A program made the translations under genes and the position numbers. Below are positions 36,899 through 44,691 of a stretch of DNA of 50,233 nucleotides, piece after piece. The stretch spans positions 1 through 50,233 of IMG/VR virus record IMGVR_UViG_3300044720_000027. One strand, 5' to 3'. The notes beneath the pieces are model-generated. The model was given only the letters and a program-made list of their open reading frames with translations, did not search any database and had not been told where the DNA came from. Within the stretch, counting starts at the first letter, position 1; each line of letters starts with the position of its first letter. Source of the stretch: a virus.

Positions 36899-38274
36899 GG
36901 TGTGGTCTGGCTCGCTCCCACTAGTGCCCGGGTGACGGACGGGCCGATCGTTGCCCCGGTGGATGAGCGCCCGGTGGACGACACGGTCACGGATGAGCCC
37001 ATAGTCGAGGTCATCGGCCCTCGCAGGACCCGAACCGCTTCGACGATCACGGCGCCGATGAGCGCCACCGCTGCCACGGTGGCCGGCGACACGGTGGCTG
37101 ACGCCGTGATAGCGGGGACCCCGATCGACGCAGATGCGACGACGGTGACCGGCGTGGCCTCTGTGGCTGCCCCGACAGTTGGCGCTCCGATGACTGCGAC
37201 AGCGATGACCGTCGCGGGGGTGACCGTGGCGTCTGCGCTCTGAGAGGGCACGCCGATGACGGCGACAGCTACGACGGTGCCAGGAGCCACTTGGGCGGAC
37301 GCTGAGACGCCCGGGCTGTCGATGGTGGCAGAGGCGACGACAGTGGCCGGAACGACCGTCCCTGTGGCGCTGAGCCCCGGTACGCCGATGCTGGCGACGG
37401 CGCCCACGGTGACCGGGCTGACGTCGGCGGACGCTGACACCGATGGCGTGCCGATCGAAGAGACGGCGAGCACCGTTGCGGGCGCCACCGACGTGCTCGC
37501 CACCAGGGCGGGATTCCCGATCGAAGCGACCGCGAGAACTGTCGCCGGCGTGACCGTGGCCGACGCTGTCGCCCCGACAGCAGGCGTGCCGATGGACGAG
37601 GTTGCTTGCACCGTGTCGGGTGCCACTGACGCCGAGGCGGTGATCGTCGGGGCACCGACTGAGGCGACAGCGCTGACGGTTGTCGGGGCAACGCTCGCTG
37701 AGCCGGTGACCGCGGGAGTCCCGATGGTCGCCATTGCGGCGACGGTCGCTGGCACCACGCCCCCCGATGCGGTGACCGCTGGGACGCCGACGGACGCCAA
37801 AGCGTCGACCGTTGCCGGCATCACGCTGGCAGTGGTGACAACGGCCGGGGTGCCCACGGACGCGACACCGGCCACGGTCGCGGGCGTCACTGAGCCGCTG
37901 GCGGTCACCGCTGGGGTCCCGACCGTCGCCATCGCTTCGACGGTTGCGGGAACCGCGGCCGTGCTCACCGAGACGGTGGGGCTCCCGATCGACGCGGTCG
38001 CATTGACCGTGGCGGGAGTGACTGAACCCGAGGCCGTGATGGCGGGGGTCGCTATACCCGCAGTGGCGACAACGGTTGTAGTGGACAGCCCGCCCGTCGC
38101 GCTGACAGCCGACGCCCCGATCGTGGCGACGGCGGCCACGGTGGCGGGGGCGACGGTCGCTGATGTTGTGACGGCGGGTACACCTACAGACGCCGTCGCG
38201 ACGACCGTGTCGGGGGTGACCGTCGTATCGACGTTTCCCCAACCCGCGAGGAACCAGTGTTTCCAGATCGGCAT
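36895..38274 (-). CDS. Protein of eighteen 22-residue repeats
   Basis: A 459-residue product. After a short Trp-rich head (MPIWKHWFLAGWGN) it has about 18 tandem repeats of 22 residues (about residues 16-411) of the form SVTPATVAAVASIGTPAVTA, then a Ser/Thr/Gly-rich tail. Alternating small and hydrophobic residues suggest a regular beta-solenoid or stacked strands. It overlaps the connector start by ATGA and follows a fibre gene. A surface fibre on the head or neck is possible. No family name can be given with confidence. Confidence 0.65.
   Translation of the reverse strand: MPIWKHWFLAGWGNVDTTVTPDTVVATASVGVPAVTTSATVAPATVAAVATIGASAVSATGGLSTTTVVATAGIATPAITASGSVTPATVNATASIGSPTVSVSTAAVPATVEAMATVGTPAVTASGSVTPATVAGVASVGTPAVVTTASVMPATVDALASVGVPAVTASGGVVPATVAAMATIGTPAVTGSASVAPTTVSAVASVGAPTITASASVAPDTVQATSSIGTPAVGATASATVTPATVLAVASIGNPALVASTSVAPATVLAVSSIGTPSVSASADVSPVTVGAVASIGVPGLSATGTVVPATVVASATIDSPGVSASAQVAPGTVVAVAVIGVPSQSADATVTPATVIAVAVIGAPTVGAATEATPVTVVASASIGVPAITASATVSPATVAAVALIGAVIVEAVRVLRGPMTSTMGSSVTVSSTGRSSTGATIGPSVTRALVGASQTTP
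36985..38230 (-). repeat. 66-base tandem coding repeats
   Basis: The DNA encodes the 22-residue repeats in direct tandem. Copies differ at many third positions, so they are old and under protein-level selection. The opposite strand also stays open through much of the array, which explains long plus-strand frames there. Boundaries are approximate. Confidence 0.7.
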
Positions 38275-39312
38275 CTACGCCACCATGGCGACAGTGCGGC
38301 TGGCCTCGTAGAGGTTGGTGCCATCGCTGATGAATGACAGCACGAACACTCGAGCCGCGGTCGCGCCGGTAGCCAGCGTGGCGGTGGGTTTGAAGCCGGT
38401 ACCGAACGTGATCGTGAAGCTCACGACGCCAGCCGTGAGGATGATGAGGTGACGGACCTGACCCGCGGGCGGCACGCTCGTCGTGAACGTCGCGGTCGCG
38501 GTCGGCGTGACCGTGACCGCGGTGTTGGTCCCGAACGCCATCGCCAGCGTGCCGTTCGGCAGCGCTGTGAACGTCGGGCCGGCGGCCTTCGCGTTGAGTG
38601 CCGACTGCGTTGCGGTGGAGACGGGCTTGTTCGCGTCGCTCGTGTTGTCAACCGAACCGAGGCCCACGGCGGTCTTATCCAACGTGGCGAGCGCCTTGTC
38701 ACCGCGCAGGTACTGCGCGGCAGTGCCCGTCGGGATCGTCGGCTCTTTGGTCGCCAGTCCGTTCGTGAGCGCCGTCGTTGTGGCGTACGCGCTCAGGGCG
38801 GTGGTATCGGCCTTTGCGTTCAGTGCTGTCTGTGTCGCCGTGGAGACGGGCTTCGCGCTATCCGCCGTGTTGTCGACCGATCCGAGCCCGACGTCGGCCC
38901 TGGTGACCACATGGGCGTGGACGGTGTTTGCCTTACCGCTCAGATCCTGGTCCCCGGTGTTCACCCCGGAGGTCTTCGAGATGGCTGTCTTGTCGGTGGC
39001 GGTGACGAACTTCTTGGCGGTGGACGTGTCGTCCAGATCGTCGGGGGTGAGGGTGACTGTCCCTGTCCTGCCGTTGACCGTCTGCACAATGGTCGACGGC
39101 TGCACCTGGCCGGGACCGACATAGGTGTAGTTGTTGATCGAGTTTTGAATCGCCGTGCGGTCGGCTTCGGAGATGGACTGACCGCCGGCGTAGGCCTGGT
39201 CCTTCTCGACCCACACCTTGGTGGGCTTACCGATATCCGCTGTGACCTTATCGGAGAGCCTGTCTGTGTCGATGGGGTCGCCGGGGCGGGCGAGGCCCGA
39301 CAGGATCGACAT
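38275..39312 (-). CDS. Fibre protein encoded within the head module
   Basis: A 345-residue product. GPGQVQPSTIVQTVNGRTGT, SGVNTGDQDLSGKANTVHAH and two copies of a VGLGSVDNTxDxxKPVSTAT unit are standard tail fibre shaft motifs. The C-terminal 110 residues form a beta domain (VPPAGQVRHLIILTAG ... DGTNLYEASRTVAMVA). Tail fibre genes normally follow the hub genes; here it lies between capsid and connector genes, so it may decorate the head or neck. Confidence 0.75.
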   Translation of the reverse strand: MSILSGLARPGDPIDTDRLSDKVTADIGKPTKVWVEKDQAYAGGQSISEADRTAIQNSINNYTYVGPGQVQPSTIVQTVNGRTGTVTLTPDDLDDTSTAKKFVTATDKTAISKTSGVNTGDQDLSGKANTVHAHVVTRADVGLGSVDNTADSAKPVSTATQTALNAKADTTALSAYATTTALTNGLATKEPTIPTGTAAQYLRGDKALATLDKTAVGLGSVDNTSDANKPVSTATQSALNAKAAGPTFTALPNGTLAMAFGTNTAVTVTPTATATFTTSVPPAGQVRHLIILTAGVVSFTITFGTGFKPTATLATGATAARVFVLSFISDGTNLYEASRTVAMVA

Positions 39313-40010
39313 CAGCCGACCCCCACCAGCGGCAGCTGCGAGTTGCGTGGGTCAGCCACCAGCGCGGCTGTGCCGTTGATAGTGACGAGGTTGCCCTGCG
39401 CGTCGGTGAACGAGCGGGTTCCGGGCGGGAGATAGCGGAAGTCAGGCGAGGCGACGATGGTGCCATTGATCCCGTTGCGGATCTCGCCGTAATAGAACTT
39501 GCCCGCCCAGCCGTTCGCCGTACCGGTGGTCGTGGTGCCGAGCTCGACGATGGCATTGCCGGCGAAGATCGATGTCGTTGTGATGCTCGAGTTTGACGAA
39601 AGCAACGTCCACGACACGCTCGCGGGGTCGGTGGTGATCGGGTCGTTGGAGTAGTAGAAGGCGGCCGTCTTGCTTGTGGCGTCGACCACGTCGAGGGTGC
39701 CCCGTATCCACAGGGGATTTCCGTCGCTGACGGTCGGGGCAACGGTGCCGGCGAGGGACGAGTTCGACCCGCCGCCGACGCTCCAGAAGAACACCGGGCG
39801 GCCCGTTGACCCCGAGTTGATGTCCAGGCCGTAAGAGCGGTTCGATACGCCGTCCCACTTGCCGATGATCGCGATGACCCCCGCGGGGGTCCAGTCGTTC
39901 ATGGCGATACAGGCTCGAATGTCGATGTCGCCGGTGATGTCGAGCGCTGCGGCGTCGGGGAAGCTGGCGTAGTTGCCACTGGTGCCCGGCAACGAGAGGT
40001 AGCCCGCCAC
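39312..40010 (-). CDS. LamG/concanavalin A-like lectin domain protein
   Basis: A 232-residue product. LPGTSGNYASFPDAAALDIT, DIDIRACIAMNDWTP, WDGVSNRSYGLDINSGSTGR, WIRGTLDVVDATSKTAAFYY and IVELGTTTTGTANGWAGKFY are the strand order of a LamG (concanavalin A-like) jelly roll. It probably binds glycans. Encoded with the fibre protein, so likely displayed on the head or neck. GTG 40010 end junctions are overlapping. Confidence 0.75.
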   Translation of the reverse strand: MAGYLSLPGTSGNYASFPDAAALDITGDIDIRACIAMNDWTPAGVIAIIGKWDGVSNRSYGLDINSGSTGRPVFFWSVGGGSNSSLAGTVAPTVSDGNPLWIRGTLDVVDATSKTAAFYYSNDPITTDPASVSWTLLSSNSSITTTSIFAGNAIVELGTTTTGTANGWAGKFYYGEIRNGINGTIVASPDFRYLPPGTRSFTDAQGNLVTINGTAALVADPRNSQLPLVGVG

Positions 40011-40363
40011 TACGTGCCTTCGCTGTCGTCCGCCCGTTGTTCAGCAAGCATCGCTGCGTGGGCGTCGGCTTTCGTCAGCGCCTTGCGCTCTGCGCTGATG
40101 GCGGGCGCCGCTACAGAGAACGACATGCCCTCAAGAGCGATCGCGAACTCGTCGAGCGCTGCGTCGCGTTGCGCGGCGACGTCCAGGTCAGCGGCGAACT
40201 TCGCGAGCGGCGCTACGGCGGCCGCCTTGACCGCGTCCTCGGTGAACTCGGGCACTTCGACGTCTTGTTGCAGACGAACACCGCCGACGTCGAGCATCAG
40301 TGTGACGGTGCCGATCTCCGGGTTGACCCGAACTACATCGAAGGCGTGCTTCGCCCGTCCCAT
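40010..40363 (-). CDS. Small structural-region protein
   Basis: A 117-residue product from ATG 40363 (TGATG). The first part is beta (FDVVRVNPEIGTVTLMLDVG), the second an Ala-rich helical region (AALDEFAIALEGMSF ... AHAAMLAEQRADDSEGT). No recognised family. Possibly an assembly factor for the fibre/lectin pair. Confidence 0.5.
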   Translation of the reverse strand: MGRAKHAFDVVRVNPEIGTVTLMLDVGGVRLQQDVEVPEFTEDAVKAAAVAPLAKFAADLDVAAQRDAALDEFAIALEGMSFSVAAPAISAERKALTKADAHAAMLAEQRADDSEGT

Positions 40364-41001
40364 CAGACCCTCTTCTCGAACAGCGCCGTGAACTCGACGT
40401 CGGCTACGGAGGTCGTGCACGTCGCGGTCCAGTTGTTGTTCGCCGTGGCCTGCTTGTGACTCGCCGACTCGATCAGGGCGAACCCCGTAGTTGCTGTGGG
40501 CGGCGCGTAGAGCACAAACCGTGTCGTGCCGGCGGTGGCGTCCTTGATCGTGATCTTGGAACCGGTCGTCGAAGTGTTGGTGACGAGCAGGAAGTACAGG
40601 TCGGCGAAGACGCCGGAGCCCGCGGCTGTGACGATGGTCGTCTCTGTCGTCGAGCTGGTGATCTTGGTCTGCTGGTTGCCCTTGAGCTCGCGGATCGAGC
40701 CGCGGACGATGAGCGCACCGAGAAGGTCGAACAGGGCGTTGACGCGGTCGGCGTCGGCGACCGCCGTCGGATTTGTCGAGCGGGCCTGGCCGCCGATTTT
40801 GACGGGGTTGCCCGAGTCGGCGGCGTCGTTTGCCAGGTCACCGACCGCTTTGGAAAGGTCGGTCAGCGCGATGAGCGTCCCATCCGAGAGCGCGAGCGTG
40901 ACGACCTCTTGATGAACGGTGTCCGCACCCTCGGTATGGGTCTCGGTGCGAATCCGCGAGCCGGTTGAATCCGGCGGGACTCGGATCTGGCCCTCAGCCA
41001 T
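40363..41001 (-). CDS. Structural protein with beta-sandwich C-terminus
   Basis: A 212-residue product. HQEVVTLALSDGTLIALTD and GGQARSTNPTAVADADRVNA are patterns found in phage virion proteins. The second half (TTIVTAAGSGVFADLYFLLV ... TTGFALIESASHKQATANNN) resembles a beta sandwich present in several phage head or fibre proteins. A head-associated role is likely from its place. Confidence 0.6.
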   Translation of the reverse strand: MAEGQIRVPPDSTGSRIRTETHTEGADTVHQEVVTLALSDGTLIALTDLSKAVGDLANDAADSGNPVKIGGQARSTNPTAVADADRVNALFDLLGALIVRGSIRELKGNQQTKITSSTTETTIVTAAGSGVFADLYFLLVTNTSTTGSKITIKDATAGTTRFVLYAPPTATTGFALIESASHKQATANNNWTATCTTSVADVEFTALFEKRV

Positions 41002-41004
41002 GGC

Positions 41005-41466
41005 CTACGGCGTGAGGTCTAGGGCGAAATGTCCCGTGCTTGGCACTGTGACCGTGAACGTCCCCGACGTCACTGCGTAGTCGGCTCCGAAGTTCACGAG
41101 GCAGATCGCGGGGTCGGCAACCGGCGTCGTGGGAGTGTCGTCCCAGATCAGGCCAGCCCGTGCACCCGAGAACGTCGACGACGTCCAGGCGGGATCTGCG
41201 GAGTCGAACATCAGCGAGCCGGTTGGAGACTCTGAGCAGGTCTTCGACCCGAGAGTCACGCCACCAGCGGTGTAACCCGTGCCGGTGACCTCGTTGGCGT
41301 TGTAGGGCGCCACGGCGTATGCCGTGTCCGTTGAGAAGTTCGGCGTGATCGAGTTGGTGAACAGCGCGAACTTGATCGTGTCGCCAACGAGGTTGACCGG
41401 CTCCTGGGACGCGTCGAAGACGTCGAGGAAGTTGGCGACATACAAGCCGCTGACGGTTACGGCCAC
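41005..41466 (-). CDS. Conserved phage structural protein
   Basis: A 153-residue product. GDTIKFALFTNSITPNFSTD, TGTGYTAGGVTLGSKTCSES, ARAGLIWDDTPTTPVADPAI and TVPSTGHFALDLTP follow a pattern common to virion proteins in many siphophages (a beta-sandwich with a YTAGG turn). Exact place in the particle not known. Confidence 0.65.
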   Translation of the reverse strand: MAVTVSGLYVANFLDVFDASQEPVNLVGDTIKFALFTNSITPNFSTDTAYAVAPYNANEVTGTGYTAGGVTLGSKTCSESPTGSLMFDSADPAWTSSTFSGARAGLIWDDTPTTPVADPAICLVNFGADYAVTSGTFTVTVPSTGHFALDLTP

Positions 41467-41469
41467 CGG

Positions 41470-41673
41470 TCAGTCCTCCTCGACCGCTGGTACGCCGGGG
41501 ACACGACGTCCTGCGGCCTCCTCGGCGAGTCGAAATGCCTGGCGAGCAGGAACCAGCTTGTCGCGCGCGGCTTCGTACGCCTCTCGGCCCTTGGGTGTGC
41601 CGCGCTTGTCGATGGTCGCCTCGTAGGCGGCCTCGAGCTCGGCGATGTCGTCAGCGGTGTAGCCCTCAGCCAT
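41470..41673 (-). CDS. Small helical protein of the head region
   Basis: A 67-residue acidic helical product (MAEGYTADDIAELEAAYEAT and on). gpW-like small connector proteins show similar TxxDIxxLExAYxS patterns, so a joining role is conceivable. It overlaps the previous gene by 8 bases. Confidence 0.5.
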   Translation of the reverse strand: MAEGYTADDIAELEAAYEATIDKRGTPKGREAYEAARDKLVPARQAFRLAEEAAGRRVPGVPAVEED

Positions 41674-41854
41674 CGGCCCTCAGCTTTCGCAGCAGCGCAA
41701 CCTCGGACGCCGGGATCGCCATGCGGACCGTGCGGGGCCGCAGGACGTGCGCGTCGAGGCGTCCGTCCCAGTGCTCGACCTGGAGCCCCGAGAACGTGCC
41801 GTCGTCGTCGCGATAGACCTTCGTGGACTGCTCACGAGGGCGGATCAGGTGCAC
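41666..41854 (-). CDS. Small protein downstream of the capsid genes
   Basis: A 62-residue product from GTG 41854. VHLIRPREQSTKVYRDDDGT and ASEVALLRKLRADG. Beta-rich then helical. No ribosome-binding sequence is obvious, and TTG 41857 is an alternative start. Long frames to 42130 are shadows. Confidence 0.45.
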   Translation of the reverse strand: MHLIRPREQSTKVYRDDDGTFSGLQVEHWDGRLDAHVLRPRTVRMAIPASEVALLRKLRADG

Positions 41855-41870
41855 CAAGGCGTCGGCCCGG

Positions 41871-42164
41871 CTACTTCGATGCGGACGAGCGGCGGGCGGG
41901 CTTGTCTTCGGGCTCGACCTGCTCGTCTTCGGCGGCCGCGACGGACGCTTCGGCCTGAGCGCGCAGGGGCGGGGCCTCGTCGCCGAAGTCGTCATTGCGG
42001 AAGCGCAGGTCAGGTCCCTCGTCCACCGCTTCCTCGTACGCGGCCGGGTTGGTGATCTGGGCGAGCACGTCGGCTGTCGCCTCGTTCTCGGGGTAGTCCG
42101 GGCCGTACCAGGTGCCGCCGGCGAGGTCACCGACGTACACGTTGCTGGTGAGCTTCTTTGCCAT
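41871..42164 (-). CDS. Small acidic protein after the capsid gene
   Basis: A 97-residue product. It starts MAKKLTSNVYVGDLAGGTWY, then becomes acidic and Ala/Pro-rich with a basic end (ARRSSASK). Similar short proteins with a disordered tail follow actinophage capsid genes. Function unknown. Confidence 0.6.
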   Translation of the reverse strand: MAKKLTSNVYVGDLAGGTWYGPDYPENEATADVLAQITNPAAYEEAVDEGPDLRFRNDDFGDEAPPLRAQAEASVAAAEDEQVEPEDKPARRSSASK

Positions 42165-42175
42165 CTTGAGCCTCC

Positions 42176-43204
42176 CTAGACCGTGGCGATGAACAGCGCC
42201 TTGGGATCACGCAGGACCGGCAGGCCAACGGCCTCGGCAGTCGTGGTGACCGCGACGGGTCGGACCTGCTCCTCGACGTAGGCGACGATGCCCGCGGCAT
42301 CGGTGCGCTCGAGGCGGGCGCCGGCTCGGTTGAGCTGGCCGACGACCGGGTGTACGCCGTAGAGCAGCTGAGCGACGCCGCGACGCAGGCCGATGAGCTT
42401 GCGAGCGTTGATCGTGCGGGTCTCGGCGAACGTGGTCGGGTCCGGCACCATGCCGTCGAAGGCGACGATCGGTGCGACCCCCGCAGCGAGGAGAACCTGG
42501 CCCATCGTGCCGGGGGTGATGATGCCGGGCACGACACCGGTCACCGGCGTCAGGGTGCGGACCTCGGAGTTCAGCGTCAGGTCCGCGATGACGTCGCTGG
42601 ATGCGAGCCAGAAGTCGGGGTTACGCCCGCCGTTGGCGGCGCGGTAGGTCGACTGCCATGCCCGAAGGTTCGTGATCGGCGTGGAGTTGGCGTGGTCGGT
42701 CCACGCCGTGCCTGCGGAGACGATGTGGCCGCCGGGAATCCCGAAGTTGGCCTCGACGGCGTTGACGCCGTTCTCGTTGATCGTCACCTTCCCGTCGAGC
42801 AGCAGGTCGGCACGGGCGATCTCGAAGCGGACCGCACACGCCTCCGCGCACTGGCGGGCGTCGTCGTAGATGTCGTCGAGAGCGGTGGACGCCAAGCCCT
42901 GACGCAGCGCGTCGAGGCGGGCGACCTCCTTCTCGTTGAGGTGCAGCGACAGGCCGAGCGGCAGGATCTCGCCCTTGATGGTCGAGAACCCGGCGCGCTT
43001 GCCGAGCGGGGGCGGCGTGTCCCATGCCCGGTACTTGGCAACCTGCACCAAGGGGATGTCGAGGTTGCGCAGCTCGAACTCGAGGTCATCGACCAGAACC
43101 GGCGGGATGATCCCTGCCAGGTTGGGGCCGTTGATAACGGCGCTCTCCCTGACGTACCCGATGAGCTCCGGGATGTTGATGACATCGGTGATGAGTTGTC
43201 CCAT
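42176..43204 (-). CDS. Major capsid protein, lambda gpE type
   Basis: A 342-residue product. INIPELIGYVRESAVINGPN, LVQVAKYRAWDTPPPLGKRA, RFEIARADLLLDGKVTINEN and WQSTYRAANGGRNPDFWLAS fit the GpE-type major capsid family (HK97-fold shell protein). The neighbours are a gpD-like decoration protein and a scaffold, the matching partners. Start ATG 43204 follows GGGAGG. Confidence 0.85.
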   Translation of the reverse strand: MGQLITDVINIPELIGYVRESAVINGPNLAGIIPPVLVDDLEFELRNLDIPLVQVAKYRAWDTPPPLGKRAGFSTIKGEILPLGLSLHLNEKEVARLDALRQGLASTALDDIYDDARQCAEACAVRFEIARADLLLDGKVTINENGVNAVEANFGIPGGHIVSAGTAWTDHANSTPITNLRAWQSTYRAANGGRNPDFWLASSDVIADLTLNSEVRTLTPVTGVVPGIITPGTMGQVLLAAGVAPIVAFDGMVPDPTTFAETRTINARKLIGLRRGVAQLLYGVHPVVGQLNRAGARLERTDAAGIVAYVEEQVRPVAVTTTAEAVGLPVLRDPKALFIATV

Positions 43205-43221
43205 CGGTCAGCCCTGCCTCC

Positions 43222-43632
43222 CTAGACGAATGCGATGAACTTGAGGTCGACCTTGCCGGCGGCATCGAGACCGTGGCCGGTGGGCAACATCGACTCGACG
43301 ACTTCGCCCTTCCAGTACAAGGCGGCGGGAACGTCGGCGGTGGCGGCGGACAACGGGTCCATCTTCACCGTCACCATGAGCAGCCCGACGGCCGTCTGGA
43401 GCCCCGTGCCGACGCCATCCACATAGGGGGCATACAGGCCGGTGGCGGTGAGCTTGCCCAGCACGACGCCCGAGGGGATGAACCCGTTCGGGAACGCCGT
43501 GACGAGGTCGAAGCCGGAGCGGTCGAGAGTGATCGAGCGCGCGTCCTTCATGGACGAGATGCCGCCCGGACCGATCCAGCGCTGGTCCTCGTTCAGGTAT
43601 GTGGCGGCGGTGCGAATGCTGATGTCGCTCAT
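43222..43632 (-). CDS. Head decoration protein, gpD-like
   Basis: A 136-residue product. ITLDRSGFDLVTAFPNGFIP, GKLTATGLYAPY, TAVGLLMVTVKMDP and AALYWKGEVVESMLP match the lambda gpD beta fold that trimerises on the capsid surface. Placed directly before the capsid gene in transcription order. Start ATG 43632 with a GAGGAGG-rich upstream. Confidence 0.8.
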   Translation of the reverse strand: MSDISIRTAATYLNEDQRWIGPGGISSMKDARSITLDRSGFDLVTAFPNGFIPSGVVLGKLTATGLYAPYVDGVGTGLQTAVGLLMVTVKMDPLSAATADVPAALYWKGEVVESMLPTGHGLDAAGKVDLKFIAFV

Positions 43633-43650
43633 TGGCGGACTCGTCCTCCT

Positions 43651-44454
43651 CTAGTTGCCGTTCGAAGTTCCGGGTGCAGCGGCGAGCGGCTGCAGACCAC
43701 CGAAGGGGTCACCGCCGAGCCGCTTCTCTCGTTCTGCCTTGGCGCGTGCCGCTCCGGTGTCGATCCCGTTGACGCCGGGCTGGTTGGCGGGCGGCTGTTG
43801 ACCGGGGACACCGGAGGGCGCGGGCGCAGCGGCGCCAGCACCGAACCACTCGGGTGTGTCGGTCTTGAACGTCTCGATGGCGGCCTTGACCGCTTCCTCG
43901 TCGGCGTCGGTGGCGATCACCGTCGCGACGAGCAGGCCGGACTTCTCCAGGCGCTCGGGCTTGACGCCGGCGCGCACGAGGCCGAGTTCGACGCGTGCGG
44001 TACGCAGCGTGTTCGCGGCCTCGGCTTCTTTCGCCTTGGCGGCGGCGGCGTCGCGCTGCGCGGCCTCGATGGCCTTGGTGGCCTCGTCCTTGGCGGCTTC
44101 CTCCGCGTCCTTCGCGGACTTCACGACGGTCTTGAGCTCGTCCTCGGACTCGACGCCCAGGTCGGCGAGCAACTTGGCGCGAGCTTCCTTGGCGGCGTCG
44201 GATGCGATCTTCTTCGTGTCCGCGGCGGTGGGCGGCGGCGGGTCAGCGGGAGGCGCGGGTGACGGTGGGACGGGCGGCGTCGCCGGGGGCGCGGGCGGAG
44301 TGGGCGGTGTCGCGGGCGGAGTCGCTTCGCCGTCAGCGCCGCTGACGAAAGGAAGCTGCTTGCCGCTGTGAGGGAACAGCCAGACCTTGCGACCCGCGTA
44401 CCGACCGGAGTCGGCAGTGATCAAACGAGGTGAGGCTCCCTGAACGTCTCGCAC
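43651..44454 (-). CDS. Scaffolding protein
   Basis: About 267 residues. A Pro-rich segment (about residues 45-80) is followed by a long charged coil (KKIASDAAKEARAKLLADLG ... EEAAKDEATKAIEAAQRDAA) and a disordered Pro/Gly-rich tail, the standard layout of capsid scaffold proteins. The usual longest frame starts at GTG 44499; I prefer GTG 44454 because an ATCCACC box lies 32 bases upstream and the sequence between resembles a gap, not a gene. Neither start has a good Shine-Dalgarno. Confidence 0.75.
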   Translation of the reverse strand: MRDVQGASPRLITADSGRYAGRKVWLFPHSGKQLPFVSGADGEATPPATPPTPPAPPATPPVPPSPAPPADPPPPTAADTKKIASDAAKEARAKLLADLGVESEDELKTVVKSAKDAEEAAKDEATKAIEAAQRDAAAAKAKEAEAANTLRTARVELGLVRAGVKPERLEKSGLLVATVIATDADEEAVKAAIETFKTDTPEWFGAGAAAPAPSGVPGQQPPANQPGVNGIDTGAARAKAEREKRLGGDPFGGLQPLAAAPGTSNGN

Positions 44455-44486
44455 GGGGAGTGATTGAGCGACAGAATTTTTAGGGG

Positions 44487-44495
44487 CGGGTGGAT
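44487..44495 (-). promoter_or_regulatory. RTCCACC box upstream of scaffold gene
   Basis: ATCCACCCG with 32 bases to GTG 44454. It follows the stop codon of the previous gene by four bases. The downstream stretch includes an A/T-rich CTAAAAATTCTG, unusual in this GC-rich genome. Confidence 0.45.
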
Positions 44496-44499
44496 GCAC

Positions 44500-44691
44500 T
44501 CAGTCGCCGTCGAGCAGCCAACCGTCCCGGGGGCGGTCGATTTCACGTCCATCAAGGCCGTGATGTACGACGAGCCACGCCATCGAACCGTCGTCGCGTT
44601 CAACGGGCTCAGCCCGCGGTCCGCACACGCATTCGTCGCTGTCGGTGTCGTGTTCGATGAGGTCGTTCAGCGGATAGACGTGCTGGGTCAC
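44500..44691 (-). CDS. Conserved small actinophage protein (HVYPLNDLxEH type)
   Basis: A 63-residue product from GTG 44691 (GTGA with the portal stop). HVYPLNDLIEHDTDSDECVC then AEPVERDDGSMAWLVVHHGL matches a very conserved small protein found near capsid or portal genes of many phages. It has CxC and His residues that may bind metal. Role unknown. Confidence 0.8.
   Translation of the reverse strand: MTQHVYPLNDLIEHDTDSDECVCGPRAEPVERDDGSMAWLVVHHGLDGREIDRPRDGWLLDGD

Noticed and set aside
36985-38230. CRISPR-like array
   Set aside because: Repeats are direct, contiguous and in coding phase without spacers, so it is a protein repeat array.
36692-38311. Long plus-strand open frames opposite the 22-residue-repeat gene
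   Set aside because: They mirror the repeats of the minus-strand gene, which obeys operon overlaps at both ends. No ribosome-binding sequence or coherent plus-strand neighbours.
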